A model generated the notes under the pieces. The model was not told where the DNA came from and ran no database searches. It saw only the letters and a list, made by a program, of their open reading frames with translations. Made by a program: the position numbers and the translations under genes. Shown in pieces: positions 34,460 through 44,200 of a DNA stretch of 64,000 nucleotides. The stretch covers positions 3,249,001-3,313,000 of the forward strand of contig NZ_AP025637.1 of the NCBI RefSeq assembly GCF_022846615.1, given 5' to 3'. How positions within the stretch are numbered: position 1 is the stretch's first letter; the number at the start of each line of letters is the position of its first letter. This DNA is from Roseomonas fluvialis (GTDB taxonomy: Bacteria; Pseudomonadota; Alphaproteobacteria; Acetobacterales; Acetobacteraceae).

Positions 34460-34530
34460 GGGGAGTGTCTGCGCATCCGATTCACGCCTCCGGTGGGCCG
34501 CCGGGCCCGCCGGCGACCGGGCGCCGGCGG

Positions 34531-36813
34531 TCAGCCTTTCGCACGGTCGACCTGCGTCACGCCGGGGCAGGCGCGCAGCGCGGCCAGGATGGCGGCCAGG
34601 TGGCCGGTGTCGCGCACTTCGACGTCGACCAGTACCTCGCACCACTCGCCCGACCGGTTCACGATGCGCAGGTTGTTCACCGCGCCGTCCTGGCGCGCGA
34701 TGGCGGTGGTCAGGCCGGCCAGCGCGTTCGATGTGTTCTCGGCGGTCAGTTCGATGCGCCCGACATGGCCGCCCTTGGCACCGCCATCATATTCCCAGTC
34801 CACGTCGATGAAGCGTTCGGGCGTGGCGGCGAAGGCCTCCAGCCCGTGGCAGTCGTGCTTGTGGATGGTCACGCCGCGGCCGGTGGTGACGATGCCAACG
34901 ATGCGGTCGCCCGGCAGCGGATGGCAGCAGCCGGCGAAATGCACCGCCATGCCGGACACCAGGCCGGTGATGCCCATGGCGGTGTCGCCGCGCCGCGCCG
35001 AGGGCGGGCGGTCCGCCTTGCCGGGGGCAAGCGTCGGCCCGGCGCCGAGCCGCCCGCGCGGGCGCGCGAGCGGCATCTGGTCGATGCTGCGCGCGGGCGT
35101 GCGCAGTTCCGGCACGGCGGCGGTCAGCACATCGCGCGGGGAGTGGTTGCCGGTGGCGACGGCGATGCACAGCGCCTCGAAATCCGGCAGCTTCAGCACC
35201 TTCAGCGCGGGCTCGACCTGCTTTTCCGAGAAGTCGAGACCGGCGGCGCGGAACACCTTGGCGATCGCCGCGCGCCCTTCCTCCTTCTGCGTCGCACGCT
35301 GGCGGGCATGCACGAAGCGACGGATGCGCGCACGCGCCTTGCCGGTGACGACGAAGCGTTCCCAGGCCGGGTTGGGCGACCCGCCGCGGGCGGTGATGAT
35401 CTCGACCTGGTCGCCGTTCTCGAGCGTGTGGCGCAGCGGCACGATCTTGCCGTTGACTTTCGCACCCACCGTGTTGTCGCCGACCTGGGAGTGCACCTGG
35501 TAGGCGAAGTCGACAGGCGTGGCGCCGCGCGGCAATTCGATCAGGTCGCCCTTGGGCGTGAAGCAGAAGACCTGGTCGCGATGCAGTTCGAGCTTCGTGT
35601 GGTCGAGGAAATCCTGCGGATCCGCGGCGGATTCCAGAATCTCCAGCAGGTCGCGCACCCAGGGGTAGCGCTTGCGCGTCGTGGCCGACCCCTCGCCCTG
35701 CTTGTAGACCCAGTGCGCGGCCACGCCGTACTCGGCGATGTCGTGCATCTCGCGCGTGCGGATCTGCACCTCGATCTTGGCGTTGCGCCGTTCGGGCACG
35801 GTCACGCCGGTGTGCACCGACTGGTAGCCGTTGGTCTTGGGCGTGCTGATCCAGTCCTTGAAGCGGCCGGGCACCACGCGATACGACGAATGGATGGCGC
35901 CGAGCGCCGCGTAGCAATCGCCCTTGTCGGCCACGATGACGCGAAAGGCCATGATGTCGGACAGCTGCTCGAACGCCACGTTCTTGCGCTGCATCTTGAG
36001 CCAGATGGAATAGGGCGACTTCTCGCGGCCGAGGATTTCCAGCACCTCGACGCCGGCCTCGCGCAGCACGCGGCGGATGTCCTGCTCGATCTCCTCGATC
36101 AGGTCGGCGCCCTGGCCGCGCAGGTAGGTCAGGCGCGCGGCGATGGTCTGCCAGGCATCCGGGTTCATCTCGCGGAAGGACAGCGTCTCGATCTCGGTCT
36201 TGAGCGCGTCCATGCCGATGCGTTCGGCGAGCGGGGCGTAGATCTCGAGCGTCTCGCGCGCCGTGCGCACGCGCTTCTCGGCCTTGGTGACGGCGGCGAG
36301 CCTGCGCATGTTGTGGAGCCGGTCGGCGAGCTTGACGATGAGGACGCGGATGTCCTCGCTCATGGCCAGCACCAGCTTGCGGAAATTCTCCGCCTGCTTG
36401 GTGCGTTCTGATTGCAGTTCGAGGCGCGTCAGCTTGGTCACGCCATCGACGAGGCGCGCGACTTCCTTGCCGAAGCGCTTTTCCAGTTCCGCCAGGGTGA
36501 CGCCGGTATCCTCGACCGTGTCGTGCAGCAGGGCGGTTGCGACGGTCGCCGCATCGAGCCGGTAGTCGGCCAGGATGCCGGCAACGGCGAGCGGATGCAC
36601 GATATAGGGCTGGCCGTCCTCGCGCTTCTGCGGCGCATGCGCCTCGGCGGCCAGCGCATAGGCGGCTTCGATCAGCGCGCCATCGGCGCGGGGGTCGTAG
36701 GCGAGGACCTGGCGGGCGAGTTCGGCGCCGGGATTGACCGCGGTGTCGGTGCGCAGGCCCTCGGGCGCGCGCGCCGGGCCGGTTCGTCGGGTGCCGCCGG
36801 CGCCCCCGGCCAT
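34531..36813 (-). CDS. spoT: Bifunctional (p)ppGpp synthetase/hydrolase (RSH)
   Basis: 760 residues. The hydrolase HD domain is intact: His73, His97-Asp98 in LLHDTVEDT (Glu101-Asp102). The synthetase domain has [16 protein letters not shown] (317-332); an RFKD motif is typical of bifunctional enzymes. TGS (around 395-460) and a C-terminal ACT domain follow. It controls the stringent response. It is the only RSH gene in the window and is located right after rpoZ, the standard order. Confidence 0.95.
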   Translation of the reverse strand: MAGGAGGTRRTGPARAPEGLRTDTAVNPGAELARQVLAYDPRADGALIEAAYALAAEAHAPQKREDGQPYIVHPLAVAGILADYRLDAATVATALLHDTVEDTGVTLAELEKRFGKEVARLVDGVTKLTRLELQSERTKQAENFRKLVLAMSEDIRVLIVKLADRLHNMRRLAAVTKAEKRVRTARETLEIYAPLAERIGMDALKTEIETLSFREMNPDAWQTIAARLTYLRGQGADLIEEIEQDIRRVLREAGVEVLEILGREKSPYSIWLKMQRKNVAFEQLSDIMAFRVIVADKGDCYAALGAIHSSYRVVPGRFKDWISTPKTNGYQSVHTGVTVPERRNAKIEVQIRTREMHDIAEYGVAAHWVYKQGEGSATTRKRYPWVRDLLEILESAADPQDFLDHTKLELHRDQVFCFTPKGDLIELPRGATPVDFAYQVHSQVGDNTVGAKVNGKIVPLRHTLENGDQVEIITARGGSPNPAWERFVVTGKARARIRRFVHARQRATQKEEGRAAIAKVFRAAGLDFSEKQVEPALKVLKLPDFEALCIAVATGNHSPRDVLTAAVPELRTPARSIDQMPLARPRGRLGAGPTLAPGKADRPPSARRGDTAMGITGLVSGMAVHFAGCCHPLPGDRIVGIVTTGRGVTIHKHDCHGLEAFAATPERFIDVDWEYDGGAKGGHVGRIELTAENTSNALAGLTTAIARQDGAVNNLRIVNRSGEWCEVLVDVEVRDTGHLAAILAALRACPGVTQVDRAKG

Positions 36814-36913
36814 CAGCGGCGCCCGCGCACGGGGGCGGTTCGGCCCGCGCGTGCATCCCGGCAGGTCAGCCGGGCGGCAGGGCGGGCCGATGCCGTCATG
36901 CGCGCGGGGCCGG

Positions 36914-37306
36914 CTAGCGCTTGCCGCCCAGCTCGGCGGCGATCGCGGCCTCGATGTCGTCGGGCGAGAGGTCCTCGGCGCCGGCGTCGGGCAGCGGCTC
37001 CTCGTTCACGTCCATGATACCGAAGATGTTCTCGTCGGTGGCGATGATGTCCATCACCTCCTCCTCGGCGGGCTCGGGCTCCGGCGCGCGGGACAGCGAC
37101 TTGATCAGGTCGCCTTCCAGGGCGGCGAGCTCGACGCGTTCCTCGGCGATCTCGCGCAGGGCGACGACGGGGTTCTTGTCGTTGTCGCGGTCGACCTCGA
37201 TCTCCTCGCCGCGGGCGATGTTGCGCGCGCGCTGGGCGGCGAGCAGCACCAGCTCAAAGCGGTTCGGGATCTTCTCGATGCAGTCTTCGACGGTGACGCG
37301 CGCCAT
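36914..37306 (-). CDS. rpoZ: RNA polymerase omega subunit
   Basis: 130 residues from the ATG at 37306. [20 protein letters not shown] at the N-terminus and [13 protein letters not shown] are characteristic of omega. [14 protein letters not shown] follows and the C-terminal tail is acidic ([11 protein letters not shown]). It assists core RNA polymerase assembly and contributes to ppGpp binding, fitting the adjacent RSH gene. Confidence 0.94.
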   Translation of the reverse strand: MARVTVEDCIEKIPNRFELVLLAAQRARNIARGEEIEVDRDNDKNPVVALREIAEERVELAALEGDLIKSLSRAPEPEPAEEEVMDIIATDENIFGIMDVNEEPLPDAGAEDLSPDDIEAAIAAELGGKR

Positions 37307-37417
37307 GAGGTGGCTCCAGGCTGTTCGGCGGGCGCGCGGCGGGGGGCGCGCACCCGGGATATGCGGTAAACGATCCACATAGACAGTGGCGTGCTGCGGT
37401 GCAAGGCGGATGGCGGG

Positions 37418-37927
37418 TCAGGCGGGGCCGATGCGCCGGATCGCTTGGTCCGCGACGCCCGGAAGCAGCGCCGCCACCCCCTGCCCCAGCACCGGATGGA
37501 CCCAGCCTGGCGCCACCTCCGCCAAAGGCCGCAGCACGAAGGCGCGTTGATGCGCCCGCGGATGCGGCAACACCGGCGGCCCGGCCTGAACTCGCCCGCC
37601 CAGGTCGATGAGGTCCAGGTCCAGCACGCGCGGCGCGTTGGGGTAGGGCCGGGCGCGCCCGGCCGCGTCCTCGATGGCATGCAGCGCGGCCAGCAGCGCG
37701 GCGGGCGCAGCCTCGCCGTGCAGCAGCGCCACCCCGTTCACGAAGGGGGGCGATGCCGGGTCGGGCGGGATCGGCGCGCTCTCCCACCAGGAGGAGACCG
37801 CGACGACCCGCATCCCCGGGATGGCACAGAGGCGGCCGACAGCCCAGGCGCAGGTCTCTCGCGCGCTGGTTCCATCCGGGCGCGGAAGGTTCGCGCCGAT
37901 CGCCACCAGCGCCGCCTCAACGGCCAT
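37418..37927 (-). CDS. folK: 6-hydroxymethyl-7,8-dihydropterin pyrophosphokinase
   Basis: 169 residues. The HPPK motifs are GANLPRP (11-17), a WWESAP substrate loop, and PRVLDLDLIDLGG, with the metal-binding DLD. PHPRAHQRAFVLRPLAEVAP is the C-terminal signature. It makes the pyrophosphorylated pterin for folate synthesis. It precedes rpoZ on the same strand by about 110 bp. Confidence 0.94.
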   Translation of the reverse strand: MAVEAALVAIGANLPRPDGTSARETCAWAVGRLCAIPGMRVVAVSSWWESAPIPPDPASPPFVNGVALLHGEAAPAALLAALHAIEDAAGRARPYPNAPRVLDLDLIDLGGRVQAGPPVLPHPRAHQRAFVLRPLAEVAPGWVHPVLGQGVAALLPGVADQAIRRIGPA

Positions 37928-38010
37928 GACAGCACCGCCCGAAGCGTGTAGCGGTCCGTATCCCGCCGATTTGCGGGGGACTCGCGGTGCATTTCAGAAG
38001 GAATTTGAAG

Positions 38011-38679
38011 GTGAGCAGTGGCATGAGGCGGGGCGGTGGCGCCGAGCGGGTCGGGTTGTTCGTGGATGGCGCGAACCTCTACCACACATCCCGCGCGCTG
38101 GGCTTCGAGATCGATTTCGCGGCGATGCTGGGCTTCTTCCGCGGCGGGACCTACCTGGTGCGCGCCTTCTACTACACCGCGCTGATCGAGACCGAGGACT
38201 ATTCCCCGCTGAGGCCGCTGACCGACTGGCTGGCCTATAATGGCTGGCAGGTGGTGACCAAGCCGGCCAAGCAGCAGGCCGATCCGAACGGGCGCATGCG
38301 CATCAAGGGCAACATGGATGTCGAGCTCGCGGTCGATATGCTCGAGATGGCGCCGCAGCTGGACCACGTCGTGCTGTTCTCGGGCGATGGGGATTTCCGC
38401 CGGCTGGTCGAGGCGGTGCAGCGGATGGGCGTGCGGGTGACCGTGGTCTCGACCGTGCGGTCCCAGCCGCCGATGATCGCCGACGAATTGCGCCGCCAGG
38501 CGGATGCCTTCATCGACCTCGAGGAGATCGCGCCGGACATCACGCGCCGCCAGGTGGAACCGCGCGGGCGGCCTGCCCCGGCGGCCGCTGCCGCGACACC
38601 CGCACCCGCGCCGGCACGCCCCACCCGCGCCACGCCGGCCGACCCCTTCGCCGACACCACGCTGGACCCCGAAGTGTGA
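38011..38679 (+). CDS. NYN-domain protein (LabA/DUF88-like)
   Basis: 222 residues from the GTG at 38011, chosen because AAGGA at 37998-38002 has 8-nt spacing; an ATG at 38023 is an alternative. NYN (PIN-like ribonuclease) features are Asp19 in GLFVDGANLYH, Asp in NMDVELAVDML, and VVLFSGDGDFRRLVE with VVSTV. The C-terminus is a Pro/Ala-rich disordered tail. Probably an RNA-cleaving enzyme. The stop overlaps the GTG start of the glycosylase gene (38676-38679), so translation is coupled. Confidence 0.9.
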   Translation: MSSGMRRGGGAERVGLFVDGANLYHTSRALGFEIDFAAMLGFFRGGTYLVRAFYYTALIETEDYSPLRPLTDWLAYNGWQVVTKPAKQQADPNGRMRIKGNMDVELAVDMLEMAPQLDHVVLFSGDGDFRRLVEAVQRMGVRVTVVSTVRSQPPMIADELRRQADAFIDLEEIAPDITRRQVEPRGRPAPAAAAATPAPAPARPTRATPADPFADTTLDPEV

Positions 38680-39335
38680 GCCAGGCGGCCTTGCCGGCCG
38701 GCGCGGCGCCCGGCCATGACTGCCCGTTATGCCCGCGCCTGGTGGCCTATCGCGCGGCCAACCGCGCGGCGAACCCTGGCTGGCACAACGGGCCGGTGCC
38801 GTCCTGGGGCCCGCACGACGCGCCGCTGCTGGTGCTGGGCCTGGCACCCGGCGTGCGCGGGGCGAACCGCACCGGGCGGCCCTTCACCGGGGATTACGCC
38901 GGGCGGCTGCTCTACGGAACGCTGTTGAAATTCGGCGTGGCGCGGGGCGAATTCCTCGAGGACCCGACGGACGGGATGGAATTGCTCGGCTGCCGCATTG
39001 CGAACGCGGTGCGCTGCGTGCCGCCCGAGAACCTGCCCACCCCGGCCGAGATCAGGACCTGCAACGGCTTCGTGCAGGCTGAAGTCGCGGCGATGCCGCG
39101 GCTGCGCGCGGTGTTGGCGCTGGGCGTGGTGGCGCATGGCGCGCTGCTGCGCGCGAAGGGGATCCCGGCGAGCCGCTATGCCTTCGCGCATGGCGCGGTG
39201 CACACCCTGCCGGACGGGCTGTGGCTGGCGGATTCCTACCATGTCAGCCGGTACAACACGTCCACCAAGCGGCTGACGGCGGAGATGTTCGAAGGCGTGG
39301 TGCAGGCGCTGCTGGCGCGGCTCGCCTCAGGCTGA
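38676..39335 (+). CDS. Uracil-DNA glycosylase, family 5 (UdgB-like)
   Basis: 219 residues from the GTG at 38676. Motif 1 GLAPGVRGANRTGRPFTGD (55-73) is characteristic of family 5, which uses a residue other than the Asp/Asn of families 1-4. Cys16, Cys19, Cys114 and Cys129 fit 4Fe-4S ligands. The C-terminal motif is SYHVSRYNTSTKRLT. It excises uracil (and hypoxanthine in some members) from DNA. It is translationally coupled to the NYN gene, and its last 9 bp overlap the end of the convergent glutathione peroxidase gene. Confidence 0.9.
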   Translation: MSQAALPAGAAPGHDCPLCPRLVAYRAANRAANPGWHNGPVPSWGPHDAPLLVLGLAPGVRGANRTGRPFTGDYAGRLLYGTLLKFGVARGEFLEDPTDGMELLGCRIANAVRCVPPENLPTPAEIRTCNGFVQAEVAAMPRLRAVLALGVVAHGALLRAKGIPASRYAFAHGAVHTLPDGLWLADSYHVSRYNTSTKRLTAEMFEGVVQALLARLASG

Positions 39336-39893
39336 AGGGGCGGCGAGCGCCGCCTCGATCGCCTGAACCATGGCCGGGCTGTCCGGCGCGACCGAGGTCG
39401 CGAAGCCGCGCACGCTGCGCCCGTCCCGCGCCACCAGGTATTTGTGGAAGTTCCAGCGCGGCTCGCCGCCCGCGCGCTGCGCCGCCCAGCGGAAGAAGGG
39501 GTGCGCCTGCACGCCGCGCACGCGCGTCAGCCCCGCCATCGGGAAGTCGATGCCGAACTGCGCGTCGCAGAATTCGCGCACCTGCTGGTTGGTGCCGGCT
39601 TCCTGGTTGAAGTCGTTCGACGGCACGCCCAGCACCACCAGGCCGCGCGCGGCGTAGCGTTCATGCAGGCGCTGCAGGGCGGCGTATTGCGGGGTGAAGC
39701 CGCAGAAGGACGCTGTGTTCACCACCAGCAGCACGCGGCCACGCCAGGCGGCGAAGTCGTGCTCGCCGCCCTCGATCGCGGGGATGCGGAAGGTGAAGGC
39801 GTTGGTGTCGGGGCCGGCCGCCATGATCAGCGGCGCGCCCAGCAGCAGCGCACGGCGCGGTGCGCGCAGCGCGGGGTACGGCATGTCAGCCAT
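39327..39893 (-). CDS. Glutathione peroxidase
   Basis: 188 residues from the ATG at 39893 (Met4 at 39884 also possible). A hydrophobic stretch at 8-27 with RR suggests export or anchoring. The peroxidatic Cys64 is in NTASFCGFTPQY, with the Gln region GVPSNDFNQEAGT and Trp in RWNFHKYLV. It reduces peroxides with glutathione or thioredoxin. The start overlaps the end of the sulfite-oxidase-like gene by 8 bp. Confidence 0.88.
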   Translation of the reverse strand: MADMPYPALRAPRRALLLGAPLIMAAGPDTNAFTFRIPAIEGGEHDFAAWRGRVLLVVNTASFCGFTPQYAALQRLHERYAARGLVVLGVPSNDFNQEAGTNQQVREFCDAQFGIDFPMAGLTRVRGVQAHPFFRWAAQRAGGEPRWNFHKYLVARDGRSVRGFATSVAPDSPAMVQAIEAALAAPSA

Positions 39894-40554
39894 AGCGTTC
39901 CTCCATCCAGGGGTCGCCGCGATTGTGGTAGCCGCGAACTTCCCAGAAGCCAGGTCGGTCCTCGGCCAGCAGCTCGATCCGGGTGATCCATTTCGGGCTT
40001 TTCCAGAAATACAGCCGCGGCAGCACCAGGCGCACCGGGGCACCGTGCTGGCGTTCGAGCGGCTTGCCCTCGAAGGCATGCACCAGCATCACGTCATCGG
40101 CGGCGAAATCGGCCAGGGTGAGATTGGTGGTGTAGCCGTCGTAGCTGGTCATGGAGACGAAGCGCGCCTCGGGCTTCGGCTGCGCCAAGGCAAGCAGGTC
40201 GGCGGTCTTCACGCCGGCGAAGCGGTTGTCGTAGCGCGACCACTGGGTCACGCAGTGGATGTCGACCACCATCTCGCTCTGCGGCAGGGCCATGAAGCCA
40301 TCCCAGTCGAGCGCGATGCGGTTCTCGACCAGGCCTTCCACGCGCAGGCGGAATTTTTCGCGCGCGACATCCGGCTGCACGCCGAGGTCGAGCACCGGCC
40401 AGTCGCGCACCAGGGTCTGGCCGGGCGGCAGGCGGTCGCGCTCGGGGTCGCCATGCGTGCCGGTCAGCAGCCGGCCTTCCTCGGCCCAGCGTTCCTTGGT
40501 GCGGATCAGCTTGTCCTTGATCGCGCCGGTCGTGGGGATGTCGTCCTCGGCCAT
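39886..40554 (-). CDS. Sulfite-oxidase-like molybdopterin enzyme
   Basis: 222 residues. The molybdenum-ligating Cys101 is in VVDIHCVTQWSRYD. KTADLLALAQPKPEARFVSM and YDGYTTNLTLADF follow the SUOX-fold pattern. HGAPVRLVLPRLYFWKSPKW is the C-terminal signature of short, cytoplasmic-looking sulfite oxidase-like proteins. There is no signal peptide. It is coupled to the glutathione peroxidase gene, suggesting a shared redox-repair role (inference). Confidence 0.88.
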   Translation of the reverse strand: MAEDDIPTTGAIKDKLIRTKERWAEEGRLLTGTHGDPERDRLPPGQTLVRDWPVLDLGVQPDVAREKFRLRVEGLVENRIALDWDGFMALPQSEMVVDIHCVTQWSRYDNRFAGVKTADLLALAQPKPEARFVSMTSYDGYTTNLTLADFAADDVMLVHAFEGKPLERQHGAPVRLVLPRLYFWKSPKWITRIELLAEDRPGFWEVRGYHNRGDPWMEERYG

Positions 40555-40609
40555 CAGGGGTCTCCTGCCGGTGCTTACGTGCGGCGCGCGGCGATGGATG
40601 CAAGGGTTG

Positions 40610-41104
40610 CTATTCGCGGCCCTTGTTGCGCATCAGCCGGGCCTTGTCGCGCTGCCAGTCGCGCGCGGCGATGGCGGCACGCTTGTCGTGCTGCTTCTTG
40701 CCCTCGGCCACGCCGAGCAGAACCTTGGCGCGCCCGCGGTCGTTGAAGTGGATATCCAGCGGCACCAGCGTCGAGCCTTCGCGCGTGATGGCGCCGGTCA
40801 GGGTTTCCACCTGCTTGCGGTGCAGCAGCAGCTTGCGCGGCCGGCGCGGTTCGAAACGCGAGACGAAGGACCCGGCCTGCCATTCGGGGATATAGGCGTT
40901 GAACAGCCACATCTCGCCGTCGCGCTCGCCGGCCCAGGCCTCGGTCAGCGTGGCGCGGCCGGCGCGCAGCGACTTCACCTCGGGGCCCACCAGCGCGAGC
41001 CCGGCCTCGATCGTCTCGTTGATCTTGTAATCGAAGCGCGCCTTGCGGTTCTGCGCGGCAATGCCGTGCGAGATCAGGCCCGACTTCTTCTTCTCAGGTG
41101 ACAT
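40610..41104 (-). CDS. smpB: tmRNA-binding protein SmpB
   Basis: 164 residues. [20 protein letters not shown] and [18 protein letters not shown] are the SmpB signatures. AYIPEW and [10 protein letters not shown] follow, then a basic tail ending in [16 protein letters not shown]. It delivers tmRNA to stalled ribosomes. It is downstream of dapA on the same strand, the usual alphaproteobacterial pair, although 170 bp separates them. Confidence 0.96.
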   Translation of the reverse strand: MSPEKKKSGLISHGIAAQNRKARFDYKINETIEAGLALVGPEVKSLRAGRATLTEAWAGERDGEMWLFNAYIPEWQAGSFVSRFEPRRPRKLLLHRKQVETLTGAITREGSTLVPLDIHFNDRGRAKVLLGVAEGKKQHDKRAAIAARDWQRDKARLMRNKGRE

Positions 41105-41274
41105 GGTTCATGCCCTCAGACGGCGGGCGCCGGCATCCGCCGGCTTGCCTTTGCGCCATGAGCTGGCGTGTCGGGGGCGGCGGGCGGGTTGGGCGCGGTC
41201 GCGCTGTGCGCTCCCGGAGTCCGCATGTGCGGCCTCCGCAATAAGCGGGGGGTTGGTCGGTCGGGCTGCCGCGT

Positions 41275-42153
41275 TCAGTTCAGCAGCCCCACCGAGACCA
41301 TCGCCTCGCGCACGCGGGCCTTGCTGGTGTCGGCGATCGGCGCCATCGGCAGGCGGCAATGCTCTGTGCTCTTGGCCAGCAGGCTCGCGGCGTACTTCAC
41401 CGGACCGGGTGAGGTCTCGCAGAACAGCGCGTCATGCAGCGGGACCAGGCGGTCCTGGATCGCCATCGCCTCATCCGTGCGGCCGGCGCGCCAGGCCTTG
41501 TGCATCTCGGCGCACAGCCGCGGGGCGACATTGGCGGTGACGGAAATGCAGCCCACCCCGCCCGAGGCGTTGAAGGCCAGCGCCGTATGGTCCTCCCCGC
41601 TCAACTGGATGAAGTCGGGCCCGCAGCTGCGCTTGGTGTGCAGCGGGCGCGCCAGGTTCGCGGTCGCGTCCTTCACGCCCACGATGTTCTTGTGCCTGGC
41701 CAGCCGCGCCATGGTCTCGACCGAGATGTCGACCACGCTGCGCCCGGGGATGTTGTAGACGAACATCGGCAGGTCGACGGCATCCGCGATGGCGGTGAAA
41801 TGCAGGAACAGCCCCTCCTGCGTCGGCTTGTTGTAGTAGGGCGTGACCACCAGCGTGGCATCCGCCCCGGCCTTCTTGGCGTGGTGCGCGAAGTCGATCG
41901 CCTCGGCGGTGGAATTGCTCCCCGCGCCGGCAATCACCGGCACGCGGCCGCGCGTGGCGTCCACGCACATCTCGACCACGCGCTTGTGCTCGGCGTGGGA
42001 GAGCGTGGGGCTCTCGCCGGTCGTGCCGACCGGGATCAGGCCTTCCGTACCCTCGGCGATCTGCCATTCCACCAGTTCCTGGAAGGCTTTCTCGTCCACG
42101 GACCCGTCCTGGCGCATCGGCGTGATGAGCGCGACCATCGAGCCCCTGAACAT
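41275..42153 (-). CDS. dapA: 4-hydroxy-tetrahydrodipicolinate synthase
   Basis: 292 residues. The Schiff-base Lys161 is in [10 protein letters not shown], Tyr133 in VYNIPGR, and Thr44-Thr45 in [11 protein letters not shown]. It condenses pyruvate with aspartate semialdehyde in lysine and diaminopimelate synthesis. The length is standard and the ATG at 42153 fits. It is divergent from the lytic transglycosylase gene. Confidence 0.96.
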   Translation of the reverse strand: MFRGSMVALITPMRQDGSVDEKAFQELVEWQIAEGTEGLIPVGTTGESPTLSHAEHKRVVEMCVDATRGRVPVIAGAGSNSTAEAIDFAHHAKKAGADATLVVTPYYNKPTQEGLFLHFTAIADAVDLPMFVYNIPGRSVVDISVETMARLARHKNIVGVKDATANLARPLHTKRSCGPDFIQLSGEDHTALAFNASGGVGCISVTANVAPRLCAEMHKAWRAGRTDEAMAIQDRLVPLHDALFCETSPGPVKYAASLLAKSTEHCRLPMAPIADTSKARVREAMVSVGLLN

Positions 42154-42238
42154 GGCGGTTTCCTCCGTGGCGAGAGGCGGAACCTAGGCGCGTCGCACCC
42201 CCGGGACAAGGCTGGGGCGGATCGGGTAGGTAGGATGC

Positions 42239-44200
42239 ATGCGCCGCCTGATGATCCTGGGCCTGCTGGCCCTGCCGCTCCCTGCCCTCTCGCAGCCCTG
42301 GGCGCCCGACGGGGCGCGTGCCGCCGGGCGCCAGGCGCTGGCCGCCGCAGGCGTCGGGCGATATGCGGAGGCCGAGAGCTTCGCCGCCGCCGCCGATCCG
42401 CTCGCCGCGAAGATCGTGCTCTGGATGCGCCTGTCGAATCGCGCCGCGCCGGCCTCGGCCGCCGAGCTGGTGGCCTTCCTGGCCGAGAACCCCGACTGGC
42501 CGCTGCCCGATGCCATGACTCGCCGCGCCGAGGCCGCGCTGTCGGCCGACCCGGACGATGCGCTGGCGCTGCGCCACTTCGCCCGCAGCCCGGCGCGCAC
42601 CCTGGCCGGCGCCTTGCGCCATGCCGAGGCGCTGGACCGCGCCGGGCGCGGTGCGGATGCCCGCGCCGTGATCCGCCGCGGCTGGGCGGAGACCGCCGGC
42701 GACGCCTTCGCGGAAGAAAACGCGCTGCTGCGCTTCACCGCGGCACTGACCGAGGACGATCACTGGACGCGCTTCGACCGGCTGGCCTTCGCGCGGGACC
42801 TGGGCGGCGCGTCGCGCGCGGCCGGGCGGCTGACCGGCGCGCGCGCGGCAGCGGCGAATGTCCGCCTGGCCCTGGCCCGCGACGACGACGCCGCGCTGGC
42901 CGCCCGCCCCACCGATATCGGCTGGGCCTACGAGCACGCCCGCCTGCTGCGCCGGCGCGACCGCGACGCCGAGGCCGCCGCCGCCTGGGCCGCCGCCGAA
43001 CGCCTGCAGTCGGGCCTGGCCGGCGATGCCGCCCGCGCGGTCTGGGCGGAGCGCCAGGTGCTCGCGCGCAAGCTGCTGCGCCTGGGGCAGGAACGCGAGG
43101 CCTATCGCACCGCCGCCGCGCATGGCCAGGCGGCCCCCGGCGAGGCCCGGCAGGAGGGCGAGTTCCTCGCCGGCTTCATCGCGCTGCGCCGGCTGAACGA
43201 CGCGACGGCGGCGGAACGGCATTTCGTGGCCCTCGCGCAGGACAGCCGGTCGGTCATCACCCGCGCGCGCGCGGGGTATTGGCAGGGGCGCGCGCTGGCG
43301 GCGCGGGGCGATGCCGCGGGCGCACGGGCGCGCTACGCGGCGGCGGCCGAATTGCCGGTGGCCTTCTATGGGCAGCTGGCGGCCCTCGCGATGGGGGAGA
43401 ACGAGGCGCAGCTCTCCCAGCGCGTCGCGCGTGCCGCGACACCGCCGGTCACGCCACCGCGCGCGGCGGACTTCACCGCGCGGGAACTCACGCGCGCGGT
43501 GCTGACGCTGGCCGATCTGGGCGATACGCGGCGAGCCCGCGTGTTCCTGCTGCGGCTCGAGGATCTGGCGAATGATGGCACGGACCGGATGCTGGCCGCG
43601 CGGCTGGCGGCGCATATCGGCCGCCAGGACCATGCGGTGTGGGTGGCGCGTCGCGCCGGCGCGGCGGGGGACATGCTGCTGCCGATCGGCTGGCCCACGC
43701 CCTACACCCCGCCGGTCAGCCAGCCCGAGCCCGCCTTCATCCACGCCATCACGCGGCAGGAGAGCAACTTCGACACCGAGGCTGTCAGCGGCGCCAATGC
43801 GCGCGGGCTGATGCAGTTGCTGCCCTCGACCGCCACGCTGGTGGCGCGTCGGCTGGGCCAGCCCTTCAACGTCGCGCAGCTGACCGCGAGCCCGGAGGTG
43901 AACATGCGCCTGGGGGCCGCCTTCCTCGACGAAATGCTGAACCGCTATGGCGGCACGCTGCCGCTGGCGGCGGCGGCCTACAATGCCGGGCCGGGGCGCG
44001 TGGATCAGTGGCTGGGCACCTATGGCGATCCGCGCGGCGGCGATGTCGACATGATCGACTGGATGGAACAGATCCCCTTCACCGAGACGCGCAACTACGT
44101 CCAGCGGGTGATCGAGAACGTCATCGTCTATCGCGCGCGGGATGCCTCGGCGGCGGCGCGCGAGCATCCGCTTGCACCCTATCTGCGAGCCGCCCGGTGA
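42239..44200 (+). CDS. Soluble lytic murein transglycosylase (SLT family)
   Basis: 653 residues with a Sec signal (1-18). The bulk is an alpha-superhelical U/L domain. The C-terminal SLT domain has the catalytic Glu508 in HAITRQESNFD, GLMQLLPSTA and AAAYNAGPGRV. It cleaves peptidoglycan to 1,6-anhydro-MurNAc products in the periplasm, the compounds AnmK recycles. The TGA overlaps the GTG of the next gene (44197-44200), coupling slt to the hydrolase. Confidence 0.93.
   Translation: MRRLMILGLLALPLPALSQPWAPDGARAAGRQALAAAGVGRYAEAESFAAAADPLAAKIVLWMRLSNRAAPASAAELVAFLAENPDWPLPDAMTRRAEAALSADPDDALALRHFARSPARTLAGALRHAEALDRAGRGADARAVIRRGWAETAGDAFAEENALLRFTAALTEDDHWTRFDRLAFARDLGGASRAAGRLTGARAAAANVRLALARDDDAALAARPTDIGWAYEHARLLRRRDRDAEAAAAWAAAERLQSGLAGDAARAVWAERQVLARKLLRLGQEREAYRTAAAHGQAAPGEARQEGEFLAGFIALRRLNDATAAERHFVALAQDSRSVITRARAGYWQGRALAARGDAAGARARYAAAAELPVAFYGQLAALAMGENEAQLSQRVARAATPPVTPPRAADFTARELTRAVLTLADLGDTRRARVFLLRLEDLANDGTDRMLAARLAAHIGRQDHAVWVARRAGAAGDMLLPIGWPTPYTPPVSQPEPAFIHAITRQESNFDTEAVSGANARGLMQLLPSTATLVARRLGQPFNVAQLTASPEVNMRLGAAFLDEMLNRYGGTLPLAAAAYNAGPGRVDQWLGTYGDPRGGDVDMIDWMEQIPFTETRNYVQRVIENVIVYRARDASAAAREHPLAPYLRAAR

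Noticed and set aside
34465..36411. 648-codon plus-strand frame opposite the RSH gene
   Set aside because: It mirrors a strongly conserved bifunctional RSH enzyme; the composition is Gly/His/Arg/Ala-rich shadow.
41471..44167. 898-codon minus-strand open frame
   Set aside because: It lies opposite dapA and the lytic transglycosylase and has the His/Arg/Gly-rich composition typical of shadows of GC-rich genes.
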